Shown here piece by piece: positions 1-8,184 of a stretch of 64,000 nucleotides of DNA. Under the pieces are notes generated by a model, which was not told where the DNA came from, made no database searches, and worked only from the letters and a program-made list of their open reading frames with translations. Numbering within the stretch: the first letter of the stretch is position 1; each line of letters starts with the position of its first letter. Source of the stretch: Streptomyces changanensis. GTDB lineage: Bacteria; Actinomycetota; Actinomycetes; Streptomycetales; Streptomycetaceae. Location: assembly GCF_024600715.1 (NCBI RefSeq), contig NZ_CP102332.1:3658001-3722000 (forward strand), read 5' to 3'. The translations under genes and the position numbers were made by a program.

Positions 1-1597
1 GGGTCCACGGCCGGCAGCACGTGTGCGTACCCGCAGACGGATCCGCGATACGCGTACCGGCACGACCCGTCAGCTCCACTTCCCCGCCGTGCGCGAGGTG
101 CGACATCTGCCAGTCGTGCAGCGTCTCGTAGGCGGCGTGGTCCATGAAGGACCCGTCCAGTTCGATGAGGACCCGCGCGTCGCCCGGGATCTGGTGCAGC
201 GTCCGGCTCAGCCGGGGCACGGCCAGGAACGTCAACTGGCCCCGCACCCGCACGTGCTCCGTACCGTCCCGCTGCTCCCGGGTGATCCGCGTCCTCGCCA
301 GCCGGTGGAGGGCCACCCCGGTCGCCACGAGGATGCCGAGGGCGACACCCTGGAGGATCCCGACGAGGACGACCCCCGTCACGGTCGCCGCGTACACCAG
401 CATCTCCCGGTGCCGGGTGACGCTGCGGATGTGGGTGATGCTGACCATTTGGATGCCGACCGCCATGACCAGCGCGGCCAGCGCGGGGAGCGGGATCAGG
501 TCCAGCACCGGTACGAGCAGGAACGCGGCGAGCAGGACCCACACCCCGTGCATGACCGTGGAGTTGCGGCTGACGGCGCCCGCCGACACATTCGCCACGC
601 TCCGCACGGCCACGCCCGCCACGGGCAGGCCGCCCAGGGCGCCGGAGACGATGTTGGCCGCACCCTGCCCCGCCAGCTCGCGGTCGAGGTCCGAGCGGGG
701 CACTCGTGCCGTGGGGTTCTTGCGCGCCGCGACCAGCTTGTCGATCGCCACGGCCGACAGCAGCGACTGCACGCTTGTGACCAGCGTGATGGTCAGGACG
801 CCCGCGAGGATGCCGAGGACGGGGCCGTCCGGGATGCCCGGGAGGGCGTGGCTGCTCCACGACGGCAGATCCACCCGGGGTACGCCGAGTCCGGCGGTCA
901 GGGCCAGCGCGCTGGCCGCGGCGACCGAGGCCAGCGCGGCGGGCACCTTCCGGGCGATCCGTCCGCCCCGCCCGGGCAGCCGCGGCCACAGGAGCAGGAC
1001 GACGATCGTGAGGGCGCTCACCGACAGGGCGGCGAGGTGCGGGTCGGCGAGCTGCCCCGGCAGCCCCAGGACGTTGTCCACGGCCGAACTCTGCGGCGTG
1101 CCGCCGAGGACGATGTGCAGCTGGGCCAGGGCGATCGTCACGCCGATGCCGGCGAGCATCCCGTGCACGATGGCGGGGGAGACGGCGAGTGCCGACCGCG
1201 CCACGCGCAGGGTGGACAGGGCGAGTTGGGTGAGGCCGGCGAGGGCGGTGATGGCGCAGGTGGTCCGCCAGCCGTAACGCTGGATCAGCTCGGCCGTGAC
1301 CACGGTCAGTCCGGCGGCGGGTCCGCTCACCTGGAGGGGGGCCCCGCCCAGGAGTCCGACGACGATGCCGCCGACCGCTGCGGCCACGAGGCCGGCCTGC
1401 AGGGGTGCTCCCGTGGCCAGGGCGATGCCGAGCGAGAGGGGCAGCGCGATCAGGAAGACGGCGATCGAGGCGGACACGTCGCACCCCGCCACCCGGAACC
1501 GCCGCCCGCCCGGTGGCGGACTGTGCTCCCGGGGGAAGCGCCGGGCCCCGCCGGCGGGGCCGGGGTCGTCCGTGCGCTGGGGCGTGCAAGAGCTCAT
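1..1597 (-). CDS. SulP-family anion transporter with STAS domain (3' end outside window)
   Basis: About 532 codons are visible and the gene runs off the left edge. The start is ATG with AGGAGG six bases upstream. After a hydrophilic N-terminus of roughly 45 residues come many hydrophobic segments typical of the SulP (SLC26) fold, including a glycine-rich stretch with GGLPVAGVAVRS. The last visible part has STAS features (VRGQLTFLAVPRL, then VLIELDGSFMDHAAYETL). SulP proteins carry sulfate, bicarbonate or other anions across the membrane. The frame stays open after the STAS domain at base 1. Many Streptomyces homologues are fused there to a beta-carbonic anhydrase, so a bicarbonate transporter/carbonic anhydrase fusion is possible but not shown here. 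Confidence 0.88.
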   Translation of the reverse strand, partial: MSSCTPQRTDDPGPAGGARRFPREHSPPPGGRRFRVAGCDVSASIAVFLIALPLSLGIALATGAPLQAGLVAAAVGGIVVGLLGGAPLQVSGPAAGLTVVTAELIQRYGWRTTCAITALAGLTQLALSTLRVARSALAVSPAIVHGMLAGIGVTIALAQLHIVLGGTPQSSAVDNVLGLPGQLADPHLAALSVSALTIVVLLLWPRLPGRGGRIARKVPAALASVAAASALALTAGLGVPRVDLPSWSSHALPGIPDGPVLGILAGVLTITLVTSVQSLLSAVAIDKLVAARKNPTARVPRSDLDRELAGQGAANIVSGALGGLPVAGVAVRSVANVSAGAVSRNSTVMHGVWVLLAAFLLVPVLDLIPLPALAALVMAVGIQMVSITHIRSVTRHREMLVYAATVTGVVLVGILQGVALGILVATGVALHRLARTRITREQRDGTEHVRVRGQLTFLAVPRLSRTLHQIPGDARVLIELDGSFMDHAAYETLHDWQMSHLAHGGEVELTGRAGTRIADPSAGTHTCCRPWT

Positions 1598-1914
1598 GGT
1601 CCCGCCTCCTCTGAAGCGTGTGGTCGCTGGGTCACGATGTGTGACGTCGACATCGTCCGGGCACCGGGACGGTGGTCCGACCGTCGGGGAGAGTGCCGAC
1701 AAGCGAGGGTCGAATCGAGGGATTGCCAACTCTCAGTAAACGGATCGTAATGCAGAGTAAAGATTGAGGCATTACTTTCCCGGCAAATGGTGCAGTGAAT
1801 CACTCGCAAAGGTGATTAATCGTTCTATCGCGGCTCGTCGTGCCGCCCGCTTACCGATCGTGATGCGACGTTGACGGCGCTCGCACACAACCGGAAGCAC
1901 AGAAGGGTGGGCCG
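1598..1914. other. Divergent intergenic region with AT-rich patch
   Basis: No gene is seen between the divergent SulP and lipoprotein genes. Positions about 1730-1840 are much more AT-rich than the surroundings and probably hold promoters. They include a small inverted repeat AGTGA-A-TCACT at 1794-1804 and a palindromic GATTAATC just after it. No convincing -35/-10 pair could be assigned. Confidence 0.5.
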
Positions 1915-3231
1915 ATGACGGCTGTCAGGAAGAGGATCACCGTCGGTGCCGTCGCGGCGGCGCTGATCGCCGGGCTGGCGGGGTGCGCAGGCTCCGGCGA
2001 TCCCGCCCCCGGCCCCGGAGCGGGAGGCCCCGAGAAGGCCGGCGCCCCTCCGAGGAACACCGTCCGGCTGATCGGTGACGGCTCCACGGCGTACACCGGC
2101 GCCCAGCCCGGGCTGGCCAAGCCAGAGCGGCTCCAGCCCGGCAGCCGACCCCCGCAGTTCGTCGTCTTCTCCTGGGACGGGGCCGGCGAGGACAGCCAGA
2201 AGCTCTTCTCCCACTTCCGCCGCGTCGGCAAGGAGCACGGCGCGACGATGACGTACTTCCTCAGCGGGGTCTACCTGCTGCCGGAGGGGAAGTCCGCGCT
2301 CTACAACCCGCCGGGCCATGCCCCGGGCCGCTCGGACATCGGCTTCAACGACACGGAGGGGATCCGCGACACCGTCCGCGAGCTGCGCGCCGCCTGGCTG
2401 GAGGGCAACGAGGTCGGCACGCACTTCAACGGCCACTTCTGCGGCCCGGAGCGCGGCGTCGGGACCTGGTCCGTCGAGGACTGGAAGAGTGAGATCCAGC
2501 AGGCCAAGTCCTTCGTGAAGAACTGGCGGACGAACGCCGGGCTCGCCGGCGAGAAACCGCTGCCCTTCGACTACGACAAGGAACTCATCGGCGCCCGCAC
2601 GCCCTGCCTCGAAGGCCGTGAGAACTTCAAGAAGGCCGCGAGCGAACTCGGCTGGCGCTACGACACCAGTGGCGTCAACGACCAGGTGTGGCCCAAGAAG
2701 GACGGGAAGCTGTGGGACCTGTCCATGCAGCTCGTGCCCGTCCCCGGACGGGACTTCGAGACGCTCTCCATGGACTACAACTTCATGGTCAACCAGTCCG
2801 GGACCAGCAAGGGCGACCCCTCCATGCACCGCTACTGGGGCAACCAGATGCGGGACGGGCTGATCCAGGCATTCAACCGCTCCTACCAGGGCAACCGCGC
2901 GCCGCTGATCATCGGCAACCACTTCGAGTCCTGGAACGGCGGCACGTACATGCGTGCCATTGAAGAAACGATTGCTCACGTCTGCACCAAGCCCGAGGTG
3001 CGCTGTGTGTCGTTCCGTCAGCTCGCCGACTGGCTCGACGTGCAGGACCCGACCGTCCTCGCCAAGCTCCGGACGCTGAAGGTCGGGCAGGCCCCGGCCG
3101 AGGGCTGGGCCCGCTTCCTCACCGCACGGCCCGCGAGCGCGTCCCCGGCGCCGGCGTCGGCCCGCGGCGGATCCGGGGCCGACGCCCCGGCCCGCGTGTC
3201 GGCGGTGTCCGGCACCCGTCGGGACGGCTAG
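1915..3231 (+). CDS. NodB-like polysaccharide deacetylase-family lipoprotein
   Basis: This is a 438-residue exported lipoprotein. A positively charged start and a hydrophobic segment end in lipobox LAGC, so Cys24 would be lipidated. The start is ATG with AAGGGTGG just upstream. The NodB fold is suggested by three degenerate motifs: FSWDGAGED in place of TFDDG, GTHFNGHF giving the H-x3-H metal motif, and GARTPCLEG resembling the R-x-P motif. The second Asp of the usual DD pair is missing from motif 1, so activity on N-acetylated glycan is uncertain. The C-terminal 35 residues are Ala/Pro/Ser-rich. Its stop shares the tetranucleotide CTAG with the stop of the convergent ATPase gene. Confidence 0.8.
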   Translation: MTAVRKRITVGAVAAALIAGLAGCAGSGDPAPGPGAGGPEKAGAPPRNTVRLIGDGSTAYTGAQPGLAKPERLQPGSRPPQFVVFSWDGAGEDSQKLFSHFRRVGKEHGATMTYFLSGVYLLPEGKSALYNPPGHAPGRSDIGFNDTEGIRDTVRELRAAWLEGNEVGTHFNGHFCGPERGVGTWSVEDWKSEIQQAKSFVKNWRTNAGLAGEKPLPFDYDKELIGARTPCLEGRENFKKAASELGWRYDTSGVNDQVWPKKDGKLWDLSMQLVPVPGRDFETLSMDYNFMVNQSGTSKGDPSMHRYWGNQMRDGLIQAFNRSYQGNRAPLIIGNHFESWNGGTYMRAIEETIAHVCTKPEVRCVSFRQLADWLDVQDPTVLAKLRTLKVGQAPAEGWARFLTARPASASPAPASARGGSGADAPARVSAVSGTRRDG

Positions 3232-4226
3232 ACGGACTGGGGCAGCGTCGCAGGACGGGACGCCGCTTCCGACAGGACGAAGTCCGGGTCGACCTGCGCC
3301 GCCAGGTCGGCGCCCGTCTTGGCGTTGCCCCAGCTCTCCGCGTTCCTGAGGTGGAAGTGCACCATCTGGCGGGTGTACCGGTCCCAGTCGCGGTGGGCGT
3401 ACGTGGCGTCGGCGGCCTCCCGCAGGGCGCGCAGGGCCGCCCGGTTCTCCGGCTCCAGCTCGTGGAAGGGCCCGGTCCGCCCCTTCTCCATGGCGCGCAC
3501 CCAGTCGGAGTGGCCCACCGTCACCAGCAGGTCGTCGCCGACCTCGTCGCGCAGGAAGTCGACGTCGTCCCGGCTCTGCGCCTTGTTCCCGACGACCCGC
3601 AGGGCGACGCCGAAGTCCCGCGCGTACTCCTTGTACTGGCGGTAGACCGAGACGCCCCTGCGGGTCGGCTCGGCCACCAGGAACGTCATGTCGAAACGGG
3701 TGAACAGGCCGGAGGCGAACGAGTCGGAGCCCGCCGTCATGTCGACCACCACGTACTCGTCCGGCCCGTCGACGAGGTGGTTGAGGTACAACTCCACCGC
3801 GCCGACCTTCGAGTGGTAACAGGCCACCCCGAGGTCGGCCTCGGTGAACGTCCCCGTCACCATGAGTCTCACCTCGCCGCCGTCCAGCCGCAGCGGACGT
3901 GCGCACGTCTCGTGGACGGGGTTGTCCTCGCGGACGCGCAGCAGCCGGGAGCCCTCACCGGGCGGGGTCGTTTTGATCATCGCGTCGACGGAGGCGATCC
4001 GGGGGTTGCTGCCCCGGAGGTACTGCTTGATCGACGGCAGGTGCGCCCCCATCGCGGGCAGGGCGGCGGCCTCGTCCTCGTCGAGGCCGAGCGCGGCGCC
4101 CAGGTGCTGGTTGATGTCGGCGTCCACCGCGACCACGGGGGCCGCGGCGTTCGCCAGGTGGCGGATGAAAAGGGAGGACAGCGTCGTCTTGCCGCTGCCG
4201 CCCTTACCAACGAAAGCGATCTTCAT
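3228..4226 (-). CDS. CooC/MinD-like P-loop ATPase
   Basis: The 332-residue product begins directly with a deviant Walker A motif, GKGGSGKTT at residues 7-15, followed by VVAVDADINQH (Walker A-prime/B region). This matches CooC- and ArsA/MinD-type ATPases that act in metal-centre maturation or protein positioning. ATG at 4226 is preferred because AGGTG lies at a good distance; an in-frame GTG two codons upstream would overlap that site. The partner protein is unknown. It is convergent with the lipoprotein gene (4-base overlap) and divergent from the Fic-like gene. Homologues are often labelled simply ATP-binding protein, and a maturation role is inferred. Confidence 0.8.
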   Translation of the reverse strand: MKIAFVGKGGSGKTTLSSLFIRHLANAAAPVVAVDADINQHLGAALGLDEDEAAALPAMGAHLPSIKQYLRGSNPRIASVDAMIKTTPPGEGSRLLRVREDNPVHETCARPLRLDGGEVRLMVTGTFTEADLGVACYHSKVGAVELYLNHLVDGPDEYVVVDMTAGSDSFASGLFTRFDMTFLVAEPTRRGVSVYRQYKEYARDFGVALRVVGNKAQSRDDVDFLRDEVGDDLLVTVGHSDWVRAMEKGRTGPFHELEPENRAALRALREAADATYAHRDWDRYTRQMVHFHLRNAESWGNAKTGADLAAQVDPDFVLSEAASRPATLPQSV

Positions 4227-4329
4227 GTTCACCTAGGGTAGTGGGTCGATCGCGCCGCGTCGGCGATCCGTATGAGTAACACCACTCGGAGTGGGGCGGT
4301 GACGCGGGTGCGCGTTAGCCTCGCTCCTT

Positions 4330-5148
4330 ATGAGTACGCATGCCGCCGACCCTCTGGCCGCCCTCGCCGCCCTGCCGGGCGTCCCCGAGGCGGTGGACTC
4401 CGTGCGCCAGGCCGTCGACCGGGTCTACGGCCACCGTGTGATGCGGCGTCGCAGCAACGAGATCTCCTCGGAAGCGGCGCTGCGTGGCGCGCGCGGTTCG
4501 GCGGCTCTCGCGGGCGCCGACTGGGCGCTGGAGGAGGTCCGCCGGCGCAGCGACTTCAGCGCGGACGCCGAGGCCCGGACCGTCGGTGCGGCCCTGCGGC
4601 TCGGTGTCGAGGTGGGCCAGCTGCTGTCCATCTGGCGGCAGTCCCCCCTGCGCGTGCTGGCGCGACTGCACCTGGTGGCGGCGGGCGAGTCCGCCGACTC
4701 CGTCGGGCGGCCAAGGCAGCGGGGCGAGGCGGTGGACGAGCCACTGATCGAGGCGCCGCTGCCCGACGCGGAAGAGGTCGCCGCCCGACTGGACGGCCTG
4801 TCCGACCTGATCGTGGCCGGCAGCTCGGCCCCGGCCCTGGTCACGGCCTCCATCGTGCACGGGGAGCTGCTGGCGCTGCGGCCCTTCACCACGTACAGCG
4901 GTTTGGTGGCCCGGGCGGCCGAGCGTCTCGTGCTCGTCGGCAGCGGCCTCGACCCGAAGGCGATCTGCCCGGCCGAGGTGGGCCATGCCGAGCTGGGGCG
5001 CGCCGCGTACGTCGCGGCCTTCGAGGGCTATCTGTCCGGCACGCCGGAGGGCATGGCGCGCTGGATCTCCCACTGCGGGCGGGCGGTTGAGCTCGGCGTC
5101 CGCGAGTCGACAGCGGTCTGCGAGGCCCTCCAGCGCGGCGCCGCCTGA
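4330..5148 (+). CDS. Fic-like protein with degenerate active-site motif
   Basis: The product has 272 residues, is mostly helical and has no signal peptide. Residues about 170-200 (SIVHGELLALRPFTTYSGLVAR) align by eye with the helix carrying the Fic motif HPFxxGNGR. The catalytic His is Arg (RPF) and the GN pair is lost, so AMPylation activity is doubtful. Similar Streptomyces proteins are annotated as Fic family protein or oxidoreductase. ATG at 4330 has no Shine-Dalgarno sequence, but TAGCCT at 4316-4321 would place a transcription start almost on the ATG, suggesting a leaderless mRNA. It diverges from the ATPase gene, with about 100 bp between them. Confidence 0.65.
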   Translation: MSTHAADPLAALAALPGVPEAVDSVRQAVDRVYGHRVMRRRSNEISSEAALRGARGSAALAGADWALEEVRRRSDFSADAEARTVGAALRLGVEVGQLLSIWRQSPLRVLARLHLVAAGESADSVGRPRQRGEAVDEPLIEAPLPDAEEVAARLDGLSDLIVAGSSAPALVTASIVHGELLALRPFTTYSGLVARAAERLVLVGSGLDPKAICPAEVGHAELGRAAYVAAFEGYLSGTPEGMARWISHCGRAVELGVRESTAVCEALQRGAA

Positions 5149-5596
5149 CGCGGTCTCCGTCGGGCCGGACGGCGCGCTTCTGGGTGCGGGCCCGGGCGGG
5201 ACACGGCTCTCCGGTGGGCCGGGTGGGACGGGTCTCTCCGTCGGGCCCGGGCTCGGCCAAGAGTAGTCGGCGCCCCACGATCGGACCCGGACCCGGCCCC
5301 CGCACAGGGTTGCGGCGGTACCGGATCCGGTACCGCCGCTGGCACCTCCGCCGAGTTACCATGCGTCCTCGAAATGTGCCCATCAGGCGGGGAACTCTGC
5401 CCTACGCCTGGTGCGGCTGGCCCGTAATCGACGGGTCGACGTCGCGTGGGTGCTCGGCCTCGGTGCGTTCGGTCCGTGGGGCCTTCTTGCTCAACAGGTG
5501 ATCCTCTCGGATGCCTTGGTCTCGCGGGCCGTAATTCCTTTGTACTCCCGAGACCCGCGATAGGGAAGCCCTGGCCGGAGGTCTTTACTTTTCCCT
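5149..5596. other. Convergent intergenic region with 28-bp palindrome
   Basis: No gene is seen between the convergent Fic-like and HAD genes. It holds a long perfect palindrome (separate entry). Around 5518-5560 there are overlapping short inverted repeats (GGTCTCG with CGAGACC; TCGCGGG with CCCGCGA) that could form alternative hairpins. Confidence 0.5.
5312..5339. repeat. Perfect 28-bp palindrome, no loop
   Basis: The half-site GCGGCGGTACCGGA is followed immediately by its exact reverse complement, giving 28 self-complementary bases centred on GATC. It lies 164 bp past the Fic-like stop and 258 bp past the HAD stop, between two convergent genes. Without a loop or T-tract it is an unusual terminator; a dimeric-protein site or cruciform are alternatives. 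Confidence 0.85.
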
Positions 5597-6502
5597 TCAA
5601 ACAGGGGCGAATCCGGTTCTGGCGGCCGAGGTGGTCGCCGCCGTCGCGGTGGCCGTCGTGACCGTCCGCGGGGCGACCGTCTGGCGGCGCCGGCTCGCGT
5701 ACCAGACGAGCCCGGCCGTCGCGGCGGCCGCGCCGATCGCCGCAGCGGCGACGAGGGCGGGGCGTGGCGGCATCCGGAAGGTGGGCAGTCGCTGCTTGAG
5801 GCGTACAGGGCGGTTGAAGACGAGAATCGGCCATTCTCGTGCCACGGCCTCCCGGCGCAACGCACGGTCGGGGTTGACCGCGTGCGGGTGCCCCACGGCC
5901 TCCAGCATCGGCAGGTCCGTGGCCGAGTCGCTGTACGCCCAGCACCGGGACAGGTCGTACCCCTCCGAGGCGGCCAGTTCCCGGACGGCCTCCGCCTTGG
6001 TCGGCCCGTACGCGTAGTACTCCACTTCCCCGGTGAAGCAGCCGTCCTCGCCGACGACCATCCGCGTCGCGACGACGCGGTCCGCGCCGAGCAGCTCGCC
6101 GATCGGCTCCACCACCTCGGCGCCGGAGGTCGAGACGATCACCACGTCCCGGCCGGCGGCGTGGTGCTCCTCGATGAGGGAAGCGGCCTCGTCGTAGATG
6201 ATCGGGTCGATCAGTTCGTGCAGCGTCTCCGCGACCAGCTCCTTGACCAGCTGGACGTTCCATCCCTTGCAGAGCCTGGAGAGGTACGCGCGCATGCGCT
6301 CCATCTGATCGTGGTCGGCGCCGCCCGCGAGGAAGACGAACTGGGTGTACGCGGTGCGCAGGGCGGCACGGCGGTTGATCAGTCCTCCTTGGTAGAAGGA
6401 CCGGCTGAAGGTCAACGTCGACGACTTGGCAATGACCGTCTTGTCCAGGTCGAAGAAGGCTGCGGTGCGGGGCAAGGAGTGGTTTTCCACGAGCCCGAGC
6501 AT
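5597..6502 (-). CDS. HAD-IB family hydrolase (SerB-like) with C-terminal membrane anchor
   Basis: The product has 301 residues. The HAD nucleophile motif DLDKT is at residues 18-22. Motif II is VIVSTSGAE and the acidic motif is AYSDSATDLPML, as in the SerB/HAD-IB subfamily of phosphatases. After a basic linker, a hydrophobic Ala-rich segment (ALVAAAAIGAAAATAGLVWY) followed by RRR suggests a C-terminal anchor, so the catalytic domain is probably cytoplasmic at the membrane. S. coelicolor homologues are called morphological differentiation-associated proteins; the substrate is not known. No clear ribosome-binding site precedes the ATG. Confidence 0.85.
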   Translation of the reverse strand: MLGLVENHSLPRTAAFFDLDKTVIAKSSTLTFSRSFYQGGLINRRAALRTAYTQFVFLAGGADHDQMERMRAYLSRLCKGWNVQLVKELVAETLHELIDPIIYDEAASLIEEHHAAGRDVVIVSTSGAEVVEPIGELLGADRVVATRMVVGEDGCFTGEVEYYAYGPTKAEAVRELAASEGYDLSRCWAYSDSATDLPMLEAVGHPHAVNPDRALRREAVAREWPILVFNRPVRLKQRLPTFRMPPRPALVAAAAIGAAAATAGLVWYASRRRQTVAPRTVTTATATAATTSAARTGFAPV

Positions 6503-7080
6503 AGGTGCCCGCCATTCGGCGTACGCTGGGGCGTGTGGGTTTGCCTGAGAAGGCTCTCGGGTACACCATGGAAGTCACGGATCGTTCGCGACCGTGCTAC
6601 CCCGGACCGGCTCCTCCCCCCCCCCGAGTCGGCCGGAGAAGACGACCCCCGCTCTCCCCCCCGGCGGGGGTCGTCGCATGTCCGGAGGGGTTTTCGTGTG
6701 TCGATTCCTCGCGTGCGCACCCGTCTTCGCTCCCTCCGCCGTGCGACGGCACCGGACTGAGCCGGCCCCATTTCGTCACTCAGAGTAGCTGAATCGCTGC
6801 TCAGGGGAAGTCGCTGGTATGGGCGACCGGGATATTCACAAGCGGGGGCTTGTCCACAGTTTTCGAGCAAGATCCACATTATTTCCCGAAGCGCGCCACG
6901 GTGAATCCGACCGCGAAGCCGCGACCGGGGAATCACCGATCTCCCGTCGTGCGACGCGGCACACGAGCCGGCGCCGACGCGCGCCGATCGACGCCGCAGC
7001 GGACGCGTGCAGGACGCGCGGGGCGCGGCGAGGACACGGCGCCGGACAGGCGCGGGGCAAGACGAGGGGGCGCACAGACC
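6503..7080. other. Leader region of the tad operon
   Basis: No gene is called in these 578 bp between the divergent HAD gene and ssd. They contain a strong GC-rich hairpin (6641-6675) and an AT-richer patch at about 6770-6900 with TTGTCCACA (6850-6858), identical to the Streptomyces DnaA-box consensus. An open frame continues upstream of the ssd ATG from a TTG at 6850, but its product is low-complexity and Arg-rich, so it was not included in the gene. Confidence 0.5.
6641..6675 (+). terminator. GC-rich hairpin, possible attenuator
   Basis: The arms GACGACCCCCGC and GCGGGGGTCGTC form a perfect 12-bp stem with an 11-base C-rich loop, followed about 20 bases later by GGGGTTTT. No upstream gene on this strand needs a terminator, so it may attenuate a transcript that starts near 6530 and runs into the tad operon. 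Confidence 0.55.
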
Positions 7081-8184
7081 ATGACAGGACTCACGACACA
7101 CGATCGGGCAGAGACCGGCGCGGGGCGCCGGGCCGAACCGCTGATCGTGACCGAGGACGCCGAACTCCTCGACGACCTGCTGAGACTGTGCGCCGCGGCC
7201 GGCGCCCAGGCGGAGGTGCACCACGGGCCTCCGGAACGCAGAGCGGTGTGGGACGCCGCGCCGCTCGTCCTCGTCGGCGACGACGCGGCGGCACGCTGCC
7301 GGGGCGCCGCGCGCAGGCGGGGCGTGCTCCTCGTCGGCCGGGACCAGGACGACCCGGACGTGTGGCGGAGGGCCGTGGAGATCGGGGCGGACAGCGTCCT
7401 GCGCCTGCCGGACGCGGAGAGCTGGCTCGTCGACCGTATCGCCGACGTCGTCGAAGGGGTGGGACGGCAGGCCCTGACGGTCGGCGTCATCGGTGGCCGG
7501 GGCGGCGCGGGGGCTTCCACCCTGGCGTGCGCGCTGGCCGTCGCCGCGGCCCGGGGCGGGCGCCGGACGATGCTCGTTGACGGCGACCCGCTCGGCGGTG
7601 GGCTCGACGTCCTTCTCGGCGGCGAGCGCGAGCGAGGACTCCGGTGGCCGGATTTCGCCGCCTCGCAGGGGCGCGTCGCCGGAGCCGCACTGGAGGAGTC
7701 GCTGCCGTCCCTGCACGGACTGCGGCTCCTCAGCTGGGACCGCGGCGAAACCGTCGCGGTCCCGCCCGAGGCCATGCGCTCCGTCCTCGCGGCGGCGCGC
7801 AGATGTGGCGGCGTCGTGGTCGTCGACCTGCCCCGCCGGGTCGACGACGCCACGGTCGAGGCGCTCGCCCAACTCGACATGGGCCTGCTCGTCGTGCCCG
7901 GTGAGCTGAGGGCGGTCGCCGCGGCCAGACGGGTGGCGGCCATGGCCGGCATGGTCCTCGACGACCTGCGGTTGGTCGTGCGCGGCCCGTACGCCGCCGG
8001 GGTCGACGAGGCGTGGATCGCCCGCGTCCTCGACCTGCCGCTCGCCGGGGAAGTGCCCGTCGAACCGCGCCTCCTCGCCTCACTGGACGGGGGCGCCCCG
8101 CCGGGGGCCAGTGCCTCCGGCCCGCTCGGCCGGTTCTGCGCCGCCTTCTGGGACCGCGCGCTCGCCGCGGAGGCCCGGCCGTGA
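7081..8184 (+). CDS. ssd: Septum site-determining protein Ssd (CpaE/TadZ-like ATPase)
   Basis: A 367-residue protein has a receiver-like N-terminal domain (residues about 20-125; LIVTEDAELLDDLL, VLLVGRDQDDPDVWRRAVEIGA) followed by a ParA/MinD-type ATPase domain. The ATPase domain carries a deviant Walker A GGRGGAGAST at about 138-147 and TMLVDGDPLGGGLD. Actinobacterial Ssd proteins head Tad loci and are thought to position the secretion machine or influence septation. ATG at 7081 is chosen because similarity begins there and GAGGGGG lies upstream. Its stop overlaps the tadA GTG by four bases (GTGA), so translation is probably coupled. Confidence 0.88.
   Translation: MTGLTTHDRAETGAGRRAEPLIVTEDAELLDDLLRLCAAAGAQAEVHHGPPERRAVWDAAPLVLVGDDAAARCRGAARRRGVLLVGRDQDDPDVWRRAVEIGADSVLRLPDAESWLVDRIADVVEGVGRQALTVGVIGGRGGAGASTLACALAVAAARGGRRTMLVDGDPLGGGLDVLLGGERERGLRWPDFAASQGRVAGAALEESLPSLHGLRLLSWDRGETVAVPPEAMRSVLAAARRCGGVVVVDLPRRVDDATVEALAQLDMGLLVVPGELRAVAAARRVAAMAGMVLDDLRLVVRGPYAAGVDEAWIARVLDLPLAGEVPVEPRLLASLDGGAPPGASASGPLGRFCAAFWDRALAAEARP

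Noticed and set aside
23..1739. Long plus-strand open frames (575 and 377 codons)
   Set aside because: They are antisense to the SulP gene, whose helices and STAS domain read clearly on the minus strand. Their products are Arg/His/Gly-rich with no family features.
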